From: Pelomonas cellulosilytica
GTDB lineage: Bacteria; Pseudomonadota; Gammaproteobacteria; Burkholderiales; Burkholderiaceae_C
Reading direction: 5' to 3'
NCBI RefSeq assembly: GCF_021353265.1
Contig: NZ_JAJTWU010000001.1
Span: 620,001 to 684,000 of the forward strand
DNA: 64,000 nucleotides
The notes below the pieces were generated by a model. That model had not been told where the DNA came from, ran no database searches, and saw nothing but the letters and a program-made list of their open reading frames with translations. The position numbers and the translations under genes are program-made. Shown here piece after piece: positions 26,538-36,140 of the stretch (the stretch's first letter is position 1; every line of letters starts with the position of its first letter).

Positions 26538-28055
26538 ATGCGCGCTCTCCACCTCCATCCGTTCCGCCGCCTCGGCGCCGTCGTCACCCTGGCCCTGGCG
26601 CCGGCCCTGTGCCAGGCCTGGGGGCAGGAAGGCCATTCCATCGTCGCCGAGATCGCGCAACGCCGGCTCACGCCCGCCGCGCTGGCCGGTGTCGCAAAGC
26701 TGCAGGGAGGCGCCAGCCTGGCCTCCGTGGCCAGCTGGCCCGACGATGTGCGCGGCGAACGCAAGGGCGACTTCAACCTGCACTTCGTCGACATCCCGCG
26801 CGGCGTGCACGAATACGACGAAAAGGTCCACTGCGCGCCGTCGGAGAAGGGGGACTGCGTCGTGAAGGCGTTGCAACGCGCCCAGCAGGCGCTGCGCTGC
26901 GCACCGACCGAGGAAGCCCGGCGCGAGGCGTTGCGCTACGTCGTCCATTTCGTCGGCGACATCCACCAGCCGCTGCACGCCACCGGCGACCTCGAAGGCG
27001 GCAACGGCGTCAAGGTGCACGGCAGTCTGCACGGCCAGACCTGCAAGGGCAACTGCGCGCTGGAGAGCGGCAGCCTGCACTCGCTGTGGGACTCGGGCCT
27101 GATCCGCCGCACCGTGTGGGACTGGGGTGCCTACGTCGATCGCCTGGAAAAGACGTTGCTGGCCACCCAGGACTTCGACCTGAAGAGCGGCGGTGACCAG
27201 CCTGCCGACTGGGCCATCCAGTCGCACGCCGTGGGCGAGCTGGTCTGGAACGACAAGCTCATCCCCGCCGACGGCACCATCGACGACGCCTACTATGCCG
27301 CCGTGCTGCCGGTGCTCGACCAGCAACTGGCGCTGGGCGGCGTGCGCCTGGCCCGGCTGCTCAACGAGACCTTCGCGCCGGGCTCCTGCAGCGCGCCCGT
27401 CGCCACGACGCCCTGGCCCAGCGCCGAGAAAGGCCTGCAGCCGGCCGCCAACCTCGGCGAACTGAAGGCGCAGTTCAAGGCCTACCGGAGCAGTGGCTAT
27501 GCGCGCGACCAGGCCGAGGTGGACGAGGCCGCGAGCTCCTGGGTGCTGTCCCGCGCCAAGCAGGTGGCCAAGCCGGCGCTGGTGCTGGACATCGACGAAA
27601 CCTCGCTCGACAACTGGGGCCAGCTGGCGCAGAACGACTTCGGCTACATCATCAACGGCGACTGCACCGCCGCGCCTGGCACCTCGTGTGGCGCGCTCGC
27701 GTGGGACGCCCAGGGCCGTGCGCCCGCCGTCGCCGCGACGCTGAAGCTCTTCAAGGCGGCGCGTGCCGCCGGCGTGTCCGTCTTTTTCATCACCGGCCGC
27801 AAGGAGGCCGAACGCGCCGCCACCGAGGCCAACCTTCGCGCTGCCGGCTACGACGGCTGGGCCGGCCTGGTGCTGCGCCCGGACGATTCGCACAGCCACT
27901 ACTCCGCTGCCAGCTTCAAGGCAGCCGAGCGTGCCCGCATCGTCATGCGGGGCTACCAAGTGCTCGCGACGGTGGGCGATCAGCCCAGCGATCTGTCCGG
28001 CGGCTACGCGGAGAAGGCCTTCCTGCTGCCCAATCCGTTCTACCGGATTCCCTGA
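26538..28055 (+). CDS. Secreted S1/P1-type nuclease fused to HAD acid phosphatase
   Basis: The 505-residue protein has a signal peptide cleaved after CQA, leaving W28 as the new N-terminus, as in P1 nuclease where Trp1 ligates zinc. Residues 28-about 275 form an S1/P1 nuclease: WGQEGHSIVAEIA, YVVHFVGDIHQPLHATGDLE, SLHSLWDSGLI. Residues about 300-505 form a class IIIB HAD acid phosphatase: LVLDIDETSLDNW (nucleophile D351, D353), FFITGRKEAE and TVGDQPSDLSGG. Together they could cut nucleic acids to nucleotides and release phosphate in the periplasm. The start at 26538 is set by the signal peptide. Confidence 0.88.
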   Translation: MRALHLHPFRRLGAVVTLALAPALCQAWGQEGHSIVAEIAQRRLTPAALAGVAKLQGGASLASVASWPDDVRGERKGDFNLHFVDIPRGVHEYDEKVHCAPSEKGDCVVKALQRAQQALRCAPTEEARREALRYVVHFVGDIHQPLHATGDLEGGNGVKVHGSLHGQTCKGNCALESGSLHSLWDSGLIRRTVWDWGAYVDRLEKTLLATQDFDLKSGGDQPADWAIQSHAVGELVWNDKLIPADGTIDDAYYAAVLPVLDQQLALGGVRLARLLNETFAPGSCSAPVATTPWPSAEKGLQPAANLGELKAQFKAYRSSGYARDQAEVDEAASSWVLSRAKQVAKPALVLDIDETSLDNWGQLAQNDFGYIINGDCTAAPGTSCGALAWDAQGRAPAVAATLKLFKAARAAGVSVFFITGRKEAERAATEANLRAAGYDGWAGLVLRPDDSHSHYSAASFKAAERARIVMRGYQVLATVGDQPSDLSGGYAEKAFLLPNPFYRIP

Positions 28056-28075
28056 ACCCTCCGAGAAGACCTCCC

Positions 28076-28417
28076 ATGAGCGCAGCCGTCCCCGACCGCA
28101 TCCAGCAAATCTTCGACGAGCGGGTCACCGATTTCGCGCAGGCGGCGCAGCGCCACTTCAAGACCAACGACCTCGTCGTCGTGCTCGACTTCCGAGAGGA
28201 TCCGGCGCAGCTGGAGGCGGTTGATCGTCAGGAGCTCGTCGCGGCCGACGAGCTGTCGCTGGACCTCAAGCTGAAGCTGTCGCGGCCCGCCTCCGAACTG
28301 CAGGAGGTGCACGGCTCGCCAGAGCAGTCGTTTTGGTTCATCGTGATCTTCGACGACGAGGATGCCGAATGCGGTGCCGTCAGCGCGGCGATGCTGGCGC
28401 AGGGCGACGAGGGCTGA
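28076..28417 (+). CDS. Small acidic protein of unknown function
   Basis: The 113-residue product (MSAAVPDRIQQIFDERVTDF at the start) is rich in Asp and Glu, has no signal peptide or membrane segment, and ends with FWFIVIFDDEDAECGAVSAA and a short tail. GAGAAG lies before the ATG and the gene is 20 bases after the nuclease-phosphatase, so the two may be co-transcribed. I do not recognise the family. Codon use and the ribosome site make it a credible gene. It converges on the transporter gene with a one-base gap. Confidence 0.65.
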   Translation: MSAAVPDRIQQIFDERVTDFAQAAQRHFKTNDLVVVLDFREDPAQLEAVDRQELVAADELSLDLKLKLSRPASELQEVHGSPEQSFWFIVIFDDEDAECGAVSAAMLAQGDEG

Positions 28418-28418
28418 C

Positions 28419-29303
28419 TCAGAGCGCCAGCGCGACCACGCCGGCGCCGATCAGCACCGCGCCGCCGATCCGCCAGCCTTTCTCGCCCTCGCCCAGCAGC
28501 TGCCCGCCCAGCAGCGCCGCGAACAGCATCGACACCTCGCGCGCTGGCGCAACGCGCGACAGCGGCGCGTCGCGCACTGCCAGCAGCACCAGGACATAGG
28601 CCAGCGGGCTGACCGTGGCCACCGCCAACACGCCCTTCCACGTGCGCTGCATCTCGGACTTGAAGCTCTGCCGGTTGCGCAGCACGACGGGCAGCTGCAT
28701 CGGCACGCGCAGCACGTTGCCACAGTAGTCCAGCAGCAGCGGCGATACGGCCAGCATCTTGACCGCGTAGCCGTCCAGCACCGTGTAGCCGGCGATCAGC
28801 GTGCCGGTGGCCACGCCCCAGTAAACGCCTTTGCGGCGGCGGATGGCCGCGGTGACCTCGGGGTCCACGCCACGGCCCATCAACCGCGGTCCCATCGTGA
28901 TGAGCAGGATGCCGCCCACGACACCGGCCAGCCCGGCGGCGCCGATCAGGCCGAGTCGTTCATCCAGCAGCAGGACCGCCGCGGTCGCCGACAGCAGCGG
29001 CCCGCTGCCACGCGCGACAGGGTAGACGACGGTCAGGTCGCTGGCCTTGTAGCCGGCGATCAGGCAGTTGAAATACAGCAGGTGGACGACGGCGCTGGCG
29101 ACGACGAAGCCCCAGGCCAGTGGCGACCAGTGCGGCAGCGCGTCCAGGCCGATCCACAGCACCGCGGGCAGCCAGAACCCCACGACGCCCACGGCGCAGG
29201 CGAACACGAAATGTGGCCCGCCGCCCCACTTCTTGGCGGCCAGGTTCCAGAGCGCGTGGAGGAGGGCGGCGGTGAGGACGAGGGCGAGCGCGTGGGCCGA
29301 CAT
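28419..29303 (-). CDS. EamA/DMT-family transporter
   Basis: The 294-residue protein has about ten hydrophobic segments in two EamA repeats, with ALWNLAAKKWGG near the start, VVYPVARGSGPLLSATAAVL at the end of the first repeat and APAREVSMLFAALLGGQLLG in the second. Members export or import metabolites such as amino acids; the substrate cannot be predicted. Its ATG abuts the ppsR stop with no gap, so it is probably transcribed from the ppsR promoter. Confidence 0.82.
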   Translation of the reverse strand: MSAHALALVLTAALLHALWNLAAKKWGGGPHFVFACAVGVVGFWLPAVLWIGLDALPHWSPLAWGFVVASAVVHLLYFNCLIAGYKASDLTVVYPVARGSGPLLSATAAVLLLDERLGLIGAAGLAGVVGGILLITMGPRLMGRGVDPEVTAAIRRRKGVYWGVATGTLIAGYTVLDGYAVKMLAVSPLLLDYCGNVLRVPMQLPVVLRNRQSFKSEMQRTWKGVLAVATVSPLAYVLVLLAVRDAPLSRVAPAREVSMLFAALLGGQLLGEGEKGWRIGGAVLIGAGVVALAL

Positions 29304-30125
29304 TCAATAGATCAGGCGGTCCGGCCGGATGTCGCGCAGGATCGTCGTCGCAATCTCCTCGATGGACTTGTGCGTGGACGACAGCCACGAGATGCCATCG
29401 CGCTTCATCATGCCTTCTGCCTCGTTGACCTCGTAGCGGCAATTCAGCACGTCGGCGTACTTGCTGCCCGGGCGACGTTCATTGCGGATGGAAGCCAGGC
29501 GCTCGGGGTCGATGGTCAGGCCGAAGCACTTGCGCTTGTGGGGCATCAGTGGCGCGGGCAGCTTGCGGCGCTCGAAGTCTTCCGGGATCAACGGGTAGTT
29601 GGCGGCCTTGATGCCGTGCTGCATTGCCAGGTACAGCGACGTCGGCGTCTTGCCGCAGCGGCTGACGCCCACCAGGATGACGTCGGCCGCGTCGAGGTTC
29701 TTGGACGACTGGCCGTCATCGTGGGCCAGCGAGAAGTTGATGGCCTCGATGCGGTCGTGGTACTCCTGGCTTTGCGCCACGTCGGAGAAGCGGCCGACGC
29801 GGTGGTTGCTCTTGATGCCGAACTCGTCTTCCAGCGGCTCGATGAAGGTGCCGAACATGTCCATAACCCGGCCCTGGCAGTGCTCGCGGACGATCTTCAA
29901 CACGTCCCGGTCCACCAGCGTCGCGAAGACGATGGGCCGCTGGCCCTCACGCATGGCCGACTCGTTGATCTCGGCGACAACGGCATGGGCCTTGTCCGCC
30001 GTGTCGATGAAGGGCCGGCGTACATGGCGCGGCTTGATCGCGAACTGCGCCAGGATGGAGTTGCCGAAGGTCTCGGCCGTGATGCCGGTGCCGTCGGAGA
30101 CGAAGTAGACGGTTCGGGCGGTCAT
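29304..30125 (-). CDS. ppsR: PEP synthase regulatory kinase/pyrophosphorylase
   Basis: The 273-residue DUF299 protein starts [20 protein letters not shown] and contains the P-loop-like [20 protein letters not shown]. PpsR adds phosphate from ADP to a threonine of PEP synthase to switch it off, and removes it by phosphorolysis to reactivate it. It is divergent from its target ppsA, with the promoter region between them. The downstream DMT transporter abuts it. Length equals the family (277 in E. coli). Confidence 0.95.
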   Translation of the reverse strand: MTARTVYFVSDGTGITAETFGNSILAQFAIKPRHVRRPFIDTADKAHAVVAEINESAMREGQRPIVFATLVDRDVLKIVREHCQGRVMDMFGTFIEPLEDEFGIKSNHRVGRFSDVAQSQEYHDRIEAINFSLAHDDGQSSKNLDAADVILVGVSRCGKTPTSLYLAMQHGIKAANYPLIPEDFERRKLPAPLMPHKRKCFGLTIDPERLASIRNERRPGSKYADVLNCRYEVNEAEGMMKRDGISWLSSTHKSIEEIATTILRDIRPDRLIY

Positions 30126-30213
30126 GGCGGCGGCTTTCGGAGTTCAACAGCGCGGCCATGATAGCCAGCGGCCTCGTAGCCGGACCGGCGGCGCGCCTCG
30201 CCCGATCAGGCGG

Positions 30214-30242
30214 TTACAAGCCGGGTACGAACCGCCTAGAAT
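30214..30242 (+). promoter_or_regulatory. Sigma-70-type promoter for ppsA
   Basis: TTACAA (30214-30219) and TAGAAT (30237-30242) are separated by exactly 17 bases. Transcription from here gives a leader of about 160 bases before the ppsA ATG at 30412. The 286-base ppsR-ppsA interval holds no gene that I can support. Confidence 0.6.
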
Positions 30243-30411
30243 CAGCCGCAATTCCCCTCGCGACCCGCCTCATGCGCGCCTCCCTCCTCCTCGAAGAATC
30301 CAGAAATGGATGGAGCCGCGCCTGCCTGGAGCCTTCCCGCTCGGCAGCGATCGACATGAGTGGCCCGGACAACGCGACGGCCCCGGTTTTTCAACCTCCT
30401 GGAGTTTTCCC

Positions 30412-32808
30412 ATGTCCACCCTGTTCGAGGCGACCGCCCTGGTCGTACCGTTTGAGAACCTGAGGATGACCGATGTCGAGGCCGTTGGCGGCAAGAACGC
30501 CAGCCTCGGCGAAATGATCTCGCAGCTGGCCGCCAGCGGCGTTCGCGTGCCCGGTGGCTTTGCCACGACGGCGCATGCTTTCCGGCAGTTTCTGCGCCAT
30601 GAGGGCCTGGATGCGCGCATCGCGGCGCGGCTCGCCACGCTCAACACTGACGACGTCCGCGCGCTGGCCGAGGCCGGCGCCGAGATCCGCCGCTGGATCG
30701 AGAACCAGCCGTTCCCGGCTGACTTGGAAGCCGGTGTACGCTCGTCCTACGCCCAGCTCACGGCTGACAACCCCGACGCGACCTTCGCGGTGCGTTCGTC
30801 CGCCACCGCGGAAGACCTGCCCGACGCCTCCTTTGCCGGCCAGCAGGAGACCTTCCTGAACGTGCACGGCATCGACGAGGTGCTGCACAAGATGCGCGAG
30901 GTGTTCGCGTCGCTCTACAACGACCGCGCCATCAGCTACCGCGTGCACAAGGGCTTCGCGCACGGCGACGTGGCGCTGTCCGCCGGTGTGCAGCGCATGG
31001 TGCGCTCCGACCTCGGCTCGGCCGGCGTCATGTTCACGATCGACACCGAGAGCGGCTTCCAGGACGTCGTCTTCATCACGTCCAGCTACGGCCTGGGCGA
31101 GACGGTGGTGCAGGGCGCCGTGAACCCGGACGAGTTCTACGTCCACAAGCCAGCGCTGCAGCGCGGCAATCTGGCCATCATCCGTCGCAACCTTGGCTCC
31201 AAGCTGATCCGCATGGAGTTCGCGACGCCGGAAGAGAAGGCTGCGTCCGGCAAGCTGGTGAAGACCGTGGACACGGTCCCCGAGCACCGCAACCGCTACT
31301 CGCTGAATGACGCTGAGGTCACCGAACTGGCCCGTTACGCGCTGATCATCGAGAAGCATTACGGCCGCGCGATGGACATCGAGTGGGGCCGCGACGGCGT
31401 CGACGGCAAGCTCTACATCCTGCAGGCCCGCCCCGAGACGGTGAAGAGCCAGGCCGCTGGCCAGGTCGAGCACCACTACAAGCTCAAGGCCCACAGCGCC
31501 GTGCTGGCCGAAGGTCGCGCCATCGGCCAGAAGATCGGCACGGGCCCGGTCCGGTTGGTCGACAGCGTCGCCGAGATGGAGCGTGTGCAGCCAGGCGACA
31601 TCCTCGTCACGGACATGACCGACCCGAACTGGGAGCCCGTCATGAAACGCGCCAGCGCCATCGTGACCAACCGTGGCGGCCGCACCTGCCACGCGGCCAT
31701 CATTGCGCGTGAACTGGGCATCCCTGCTGTCGTCGGATGCGGCGACGCCACTGAGAAGCTCAAGGACGGCCAACTCGTCACGGTGGCCTGCTCTGAAGGC
31801 GACACCGGCTACATCTACGACGGCCTGCTGGAGACCGAGATCAGCGAGGTGCATCGGGGCGAACTGCCGTACTGCCCGATCAAGATCATGATGAACGTCG
31901 GCAACCCGCAGCTGGCGTTCAACTTCGCGCAGATGCCCTCGGGCGGAGTGGGCCTGGCCCGCCTCGAGTTCATCATCAACAACAACATCGGTGTCCACCC
32001 GAAGGCCATCCTGGACTACCCGAACATCGACGCCGACCTGAAGAAGGCCGTCGAGTCGGTGGCCCGCGGCCACGCTTCGCCGCGTGCCTTCTACGTGGAC
32101 AAGCTGGCCGAAGGCATCGCGACGATCGCCGCCGCCTTCTTCCCGCGCCCGGTCATCGTCCGTCTGTCCGACTTCAAGTCCAACGAGTACCGCAAGCTCA
32201 TCGGCGGCACGCGCTACGAGCCGGATGAAGAGAACCCCATGCTGGGCTTCCGTGGTGCATCGCGCTACATCAGCGGCGAGTTCCAGGACGCGTTCGCGAT
32301 GGAGTGCGAGGCGCTCAAGCGTGTGCGCAAGGACATGGGCCTGACCAACGTCGAGATCATGGTGCCCTTCGTGCGCACGGTGAAGCAGGCGGCCAAGGTC
32401 GTCGACATGCTGGCCGAGAAGGGCCTGAAGCGCGGCGTCGATGGCCTGCGCGTCATCATGATGTGCGAGGTGCCGAGCAACGCCATCCTGGCCGAGCAAT
32501 TCCTGGAGCACTTCGACGGCATGTCCATCGGCTCGAACGACCTGACGCAGCTGACGCTGGGCCTGGATCGCGACTCCGGGCTGGAGCAGCTGGCCGGCGA
32601 CTTCGACGAGCGCGACCCGGCCGTCAAGGCCATGATCTCGCGTGCCATCCGCGCCTGCCGCGCAACCGGCAAGTACATCGGCATCTGCGGCCAGGGCCCC
32701 AGTGACCACCCCGACTTTGCCCAGTGGCTGGCGGAGGAGGGCATCGTGTCCATCTCGCTGAATCCGGATACCGTCATCGACACCTGGCAGATGCTGGCCG
32801 CCAAGTAA
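30412..32808 (+). CDS. ppsA: Phosphoenolpyruvate synthase
   Basis: The 798-residue enzyme has an N-terminal ATP-grasp domain ([40 protein letters not shown]), the swivelling phosphohistidine domain with [20 protein letters not shown] (catalytic His), and the C-terminal PEP-binding barrel with [14 protein letters not shown] and [18 protein letters not shown]. It converts pyruvate and ATP to PEP, AMP and phosphate for gluconeogenesis. The ATG at 30412 has GGAG upstream. The GGRTCHAA region carries the Thr that PpsR phosphorylates in homologues. A strong terminator follows. Confidence 0.97.
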   Translation: MSTLFEATALVVPFENLRMTDVEAVGGKNASLGEMISQLAASGVRVPGGFATTAHAFRQFLRHEGLDARIAARLATLNTDDVRALAEAGAEIRRWIENQPFPADLEAGVRSSYAQLTADNPDATFAVRSSATAEDLPDASFAGQQETFLNVHGIDEVLHKMREVFASLYNDRAISYRVHKGFAHGDVALSAGVQRMVRSDLGSAGVMFTIDTESGFQDVVFITSSYGLGETVVQGAVNPDEFYVHKPALQRGNLAIIRRNLGSKLIRMEFATPEEKAASGKLVKTVDTVPEHRNRYSLNDAEVTELARYALIIEKHYGRAMDIEWGRDGVDGKLYILQARPETVKSQAAGQVEHHYKLKAHSAVLAEGRAIGQKIGTGPVRLVDSVAEMERVQPGDILVTDMTDPNWEPVMKRASAIVTNRGGRTCHAAIIARELGIPAVVGCGDATEKLKDGQLVTVACSEGDTGYIYDGLLETEISEVHRGELPYCPIKIMMNVGNPQLAFNFAQMPSGGVGLARLEFIINNNIGVHPKAILDYPNIDADLKKAVESVARGHASPRAFYVDKLAEGIATIAAAFFPRPVIVRLSDFKSNEYRKLIGGTRYEPDEENPMLGFRGASRYISGEFQDAFAMECEALKRVRKDMGLTNVEIMVPFVRTVKQAAKVVDMLAEKGLKRGVDGLRVIMMCEVPSNAILAEQFLEHFDGMSIGSNDLTQLTLGLDRDSGLEQLAGDFDERDPAVKAMISRAIRACRATGKYIGICGQGPSDHPDFAQWLAEEGIVSISLNPDTVIDTWQMLAAK

Positions 32809-32835
32809 GGCCACGGCCTCACCGCTTAAACGCGG

Positions 32836-32870
32836 CCCGGGTTCTCCGCAAGGGAACCCGGGTTTTTTTT
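32836..32870 (+). terminator. Intrinsic terminator of ppsA
   Basis: CCCGGGTTC (32836-32844) pairs exactly with GAACCCGGG (32854-32862), followed by eight T residues. This is a textbook Rho-independent terminator. Its T-run ends one base into a possible TTG start of the next gene. Confidence 0.92.
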
Positions 32871-32886
32871 GCGCATCATCGCGCCC

Positions 32887-34947
32887 GTGTCCGCCGCTCC
32901 CTCCCACCGTCGCCTGCACCGGCGCTACGCGCTGTTCGCCCTCAGCTTTGTTGCGCTCGTGGTGGGTCTGGGGCTGGGCGAGCAGCACGGCATGCCCAAG
33001 GCCTGGATCGGCTACACCTTCCTCGGCGCGACGGTGGCCGTCTATGCCGTCATCGGCATCCTGAGCCGCACGACTGACCCGGCCGAGTATTTCGTTGCCG
33101 GCCGCCGCGTGCCGCCGCTCTACAACGGCATGGCCGCCGCGGCCGACTGGATGAGCGCGGCCACCTTCATCGGCCTCGTCGGCACGCTCTACGCCAGCGG
33201 CTACGCCGGGCTGGCCTATGTGCTCGGGTGGACGGGTGGCTTCGTGCTCGTCGCGTTGTGCATCGCGCCCTATCTGCGCCGCTTCGGCCAGTTCACGCTG
33301 GGTGACTTCCTGGCTGAGCGCTTCGAGAGCCGCACGCTGCGCGTTGTCGGCGCCGTAGCGGCCATCCTCGTGTCCTTCGTCTACCTCGTCGCGCAGATCT
33401 ATGGCGTGGGCCTCATCACGACGCGGCTGACGGGCCTCGGCTTCGAGGTTGGCGTGTTTGTCGGCCTGGGCGGCGTGCTGGTGTGTTCCTTCCTCGGCGG
33501 CATGCGCGCCGTCACGTGGACGCAGGTGGCGCAGTACCTCATCATGATCCTGGCCTACCTGGTGCCGGTCATCTGGCTCAGCGTCAAGCAGACGGGCTGG
33601 CCGTTGCCGCAGATCGCCTACGGCCACCAGTTGCACCAGCTGGCCGAGCGTGAACAGCAGCTGATGCGCGACCCGGCCGAGCTGCAGGTCCGAGCCATCC
33701 ACCAGCAGCGCGCCGATGCCGCAGCCCGGCGCCTGGTCGATGTGCCGGTGGCGCTGGCCGAGGAACAGGCTGAGGCCTCGGCCCGTGTGGCGGCGCTGAA
33801 GGCCCGCAACGCCCCGCTGGCACAGATCCAGGCTGCCGAGAAGCAGCGCGCCGCGTTGCCGCGGACGCCCGCGGAGGCGGAAGAGCGCTGGCATCGCGAG
33901 CGGCTGCAGGAGGCGCAGCTCGCGCGGCCGCTGTCGGGGCTGGTGCCGCATGCACAGCCGTTCGCCGGCAATCCCGAGGGCGACCCGGCCGAGCAGGCGC
34001 GCGCCAGCGAGTCGCGGCGCAACTTCATCGCGCTGGCGCTGTGCCTGATGGTCGGCACGGCCGGACTGCCGCACTTGCTGACGCGCTACTACACGACCGA
34101 CTCGGTGGCGACGGCGCGCGAGTCCGTCGCCTGGTCACTGATCTTCATCTGCCTGCTCTACCTGACCGCGCCGGCGCTAGCCGTCATGGTGAAGACGGAA
34201 GTCTTCGACCACCTCGTCGGCAGCTCGTTCGACCAGTTGCCGGCGTGGATCCGCCAGTGGCAGCGGGTCGATCCGGGGCTCTTGTCTGCGGTGGACCTCA
34301 ATGGCGATGGCCGGCTGCAACTGGGCGAGCTGCGCCTGCATCCAGACCTGGTCATGCTCGTCATGCCTGAGCTGGGCGGCCTGCCGTATGTGATCTCGGG
34401 CATGGTGGCCGCTGGCGGCCTGGCCGCGGCGTTGTCGACGGCCGACGGCCTGCTGCTGGCCATTTCCACGGCGTTGTCGCATGACCTGTACTACAAAGCG
34501 ATCAACCCCGACGCATCACGTACGCGGCGGGTCACCTTGTCCAAGGCCTTGCTGCTGGCGGCGGCGCTGGCGGCGGCGGCGGTGGCGTCCAGCCGGCCGG
34601 CGGACATCCTCGGCGTCGTCACCGCGGCGTTTTCCATCGCCGGGTCGACGTTCTTTCCGGCGTTGGTGGCCGGCGTGTTCTGGCGCCGTGCCAACCGCGC
34701 CGGCGCGCTGGCCGGCATGCTGACCGGGCTGGCGGTGTGCTTGGTCTACCTCGTCACCGCTCAGCCATCGCTGCGCGCGCTCGTCGGCCTGCCGGGGCCG
34801 GCCACGCTGTGGTGGGGCATCCAGCCGGCCTCGGCGGGCCTGTTCGGCGTGCCGGCCGGCGCCGCGGCGCTGGCGGTCGTGAGCCTGCTGACGGCCGCGC
34901 CCGGCGCACGCCAGCGCAACTTCGTCGACCGGCTGCGCGCGCCGTAA
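32887..34947 (+). CDS. Sodium/solute symporter (SSS family) with coiled-coil insertion and EF-hand loop
   Basis: With the GTG at 32887 the protein has 686 residues. It carries the SSS pattern (FVAGRRVPPLYNGMAAAADW, MSAATFIGLVGTLYASGYAG, RFGQFTLGDFLAERF) of the acetate/ActP-like VC_2705 subgroup. Residues about 232-378 interrupt the membrane core with a charged, helical Gln/Ala/Arg-rich segment. Residues 470-481 read DLNGDGRLQLGE, a canonical EF-hand calcium loop. A TTG at 32869 would extend it by six residues but lies in the ppsA terminator. The transported substrate is probably a small carboxylate. Confidence 0.85.
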   Translation: MSAAPSHRRLHRRYALFALSFVALVVGLGLGEQHGMPKAWIGYTFLGATVAVYAVIGILSRTTDPAEYFVAGRRVPPLYNGMAAAADWMSAATFIGLVGTLYASGYAGLAYVLGWTGGFVLVALCIAPYLRRFGQFTLGDFLAERFESRTLRVVGAVAAILVSFVYLVAQIYGVGLITTRLTGLGFEVGVFVGLGGVLVCSFLGGMRAVTWTQVAQYLIMILAYLVPVIWLSVKQTGWPLPQIAYGHQLHQLAEREQQLMRDPAELQVRAIHQQRADAAARRLVDVPVALAEEQAEASARVAALKARNAPLAQIQAAEKQRAALPRTPAEAEERWHRERLQEAQLARPLSGLVPHAQPFAGNPEGDPAEQARASESRRNFIALALCLMVGTAGLPHLLTRYYTTDSVATARESVAWSLIFICLLYLTAPALAVMVKTEVFDHLVGSSFDQLPAWIRQWQRVDPGLLSAVDLNGDGRLQLGELRLHPDLVMLVMPELGGLPYVISGMVAAGGLAAALSTADGLLLAISTALSHDLYYKAINPDASRTRRVTLSKALLLAAALAAAAVASSRPADILGVVTAAFSIAGSTFFPALVAGVFWRRANRAGALAGMLTGLAVCLVYLVTAQPSLRALVGLPGPATLWWGIQPASAGLFGVPAGAAALAVVSLLTAAPGARQRNFVDRLRAP

Positions 34948-34958
34948 AACTGCGTCGC

Positions 34959-34987
34959 TTGGGAATCTCCCCAAACCGGGCTAGAAT
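34959..34987 (+). promoter_or_regulatory. Sigma-70-type promoter for the rpsF operon
   Basis: TTGGGA (34959-34964) and TAGAAT (34982-34987) are 17 bases apart. It begins 12 bases after the symporter stop and gives rpsF a leader of about 100 bases. Confidence 0.65.
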
Positions 34988-35091
34988 TACGGGTTCCCCC
35001 TTGCCGTACCCACGAGTAGACGCCGTGGCGCGGCTTCCACAGACCGGCCGTCATCCCGACAACGCCGGGCTGGAATCCACAAGGAGTATCT

Positions 35092-35454
35092 ATGCGTCAC
35101 TACGAAATCGTTCTGCTGATCCATCCGGATCAAAGCGAACAGGTTCCGGCCATGCTGGAACGCTACAAGGGCCTGATCACCGCCGGTGGCGGTGTCGTGC
35201 ACCGGGTCGAGGACTGGGGCCGCCGTCAACTGGCCTACCAGATCCAGAAGCTCGCCAAGGCCCACTACCTGTGCCTGAACATCGAAGTCAGCAAGGAAAT
35301 CCTTGCCGAGCTCGAGACCGGCTTCCGCTTCAACGACGCCGTGCTGCGCCACCTCACCGTGGTCCAGGACAAGGCCATCACGACCCCCTCGGTCATGATG
35401 AAGGCCGTCGAGCGCGAAGAAGCCCGCAAGGCTCCGCAACAGGAAGCGGCCTGA
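35092..35454 (+). CDS. rpsF: 30S ribosomal protein S6
   Basis: The 120-residue product starts [20 protein letters not shown] and contains [19 protein letters not shown], the S6 signature. AAGGAG precedes the ATG by seven bases. S6 binds S18 on the 30S platform, and their genes lie together here. The S6:S18 complex often represses its own operon through a leader site; I did not identify such a site in the 100-base leader. Length agrees with betaproteobacterial S6. Confidence 0.98.
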   Translation: MRHYEIVLLIHPDQSEQVPAMLERYKGLITAGGGVVHRVEDWGRRQLAYQIQKLAKAHYLCLNIEVSKEILAELETGFRFNDAVLRHLTVVQDKAITTPSVMMKAVEREEARKAPQQEAA

Positions 35455-35501
35455 TCACCGCCCATCGCTAGAACCAGGTTTCAGAGCAGCAGCGCCCACG
35501 C

Positions 35502-35807
35502 GTGAACCAGCTTTCGCTGTCGGCGCAGATCCAGCAACTCGGTCAAGTTCGCTACACACCCGCCGGGCTGATGGCCCTGGACGCTGCCCTCAAGGCAGAG
35601 TCCGACGTCATCGAAGCCGGCAAGCCGCGCAAGGTCTCCCTGGAGATCAAGGCGGTTGCGGTGGGCGAGGTGGCCAAGGAGCTGCAGAAGCTGGGAGTCG
35701 GTGGTGTCGCGGTCTTCCGCGGCTTCCTGACCCACCAGCGCAACGGCCGGGGCTTCATCGCCCACGTCACCGTGATCGAACCCGCTGCCCGGAACCAGGA
35801 CGTTTGA
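35502..35807 (+). CDS. priB: Primosomal replication protein N (PriB)
   Basis: The 101-residue OB-fold protein starts with GTG (MNQLSLSAQIQQLGQVRYTP) and contains RKVSLEIKAVAVGEVAKEL and VGGVAVFRGFLTHQRNGRGF. PriB binds single-stranded DNA and helps PriA reload DnaB at stalled forks; dnaB lies 940 bases downstream. Its place between rpsF and rpsR is diagnostic for beta- and gammaproteobacteria. Confidence 0.95.
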   Translation: MNQLSLSAQIQQLGQVRYTPAGLMALDAALKAESDVIEAGKPRKVSLEIKAVAVGEVAKELQKLGVGGVAVFRGFLTHQRNGRGFIAHVTVIEPAARNQDV

Positions 35808-35837
35808 ACACCCGGATAGATTCAACAGAGGTCCCAT

Positions 35838-36128
35838 ATGCCCCCGCCACGTGGTAAAGGTCGCTTCTCCAAGGACAAGAAGCCCAAGCGCAACCAACAG
35901 TCGTTGCTGTTCCGCCGCAAGCGTTTCTGCCGCTTCACCGTCGCCGGTGTCGAGAAGATCGACTACAAGGACATCGACACGCTGCGCGACTTCGTCGCCG
36001 AAAACGGCAAGATCACGCCCGCTCGCCTGACCGGCACGCGCGCCTTCTTCCAGCGTCAGCTGACGGTCGCCATCAAGCGCGCCCGCTTCCTGGCCCTGCT
36101 GCCGTACAGCGACCAGCACAAGGTCTAA
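35838..36128 (+). CDS. rpsR: 30S ribosomal protein S18
   Basis: The 96-residue basic protein contains [40 protein letters not shown] and [20 protein letters not shown], the full S18 signature. AGAGGT precedes the ATG. The N-terminus ([20 protein letters not shown]) is about 20 residues longer than in E. coli, as is common in this order. The single Cys of the usual CRF motif is kept. Confidence 0.98.
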   Translation: MPPPRGKGRFSKDKKPKRNQQSLLFRRKRFCRFTVAGVEKIDYKDIDTLRDFVAENGKITPARLTGTRAFFQRQLTVAIKRARFLALLPYSDQHKV

Positions 36129-36140
36129 GGAGCTGACGAC

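Noticed and set aside
28362-30161. About 600-codon plus-strand open frame over the DMT transporter and ppsR
   Set aside because: Both minus-strand genes are supported by family motifs; the plus frame is a GC-driven shadow.
30391-34074. Very long open frame on the minus strand opposite ppsA and the symporter (over 1200 codons)
   Set aside because: It is antisense to two clear genes; high GC third positions suppress stops in this frame. It shows no protein family pattern and is rich in His/Arg/Gln/Ala as expected for a shadow frame.
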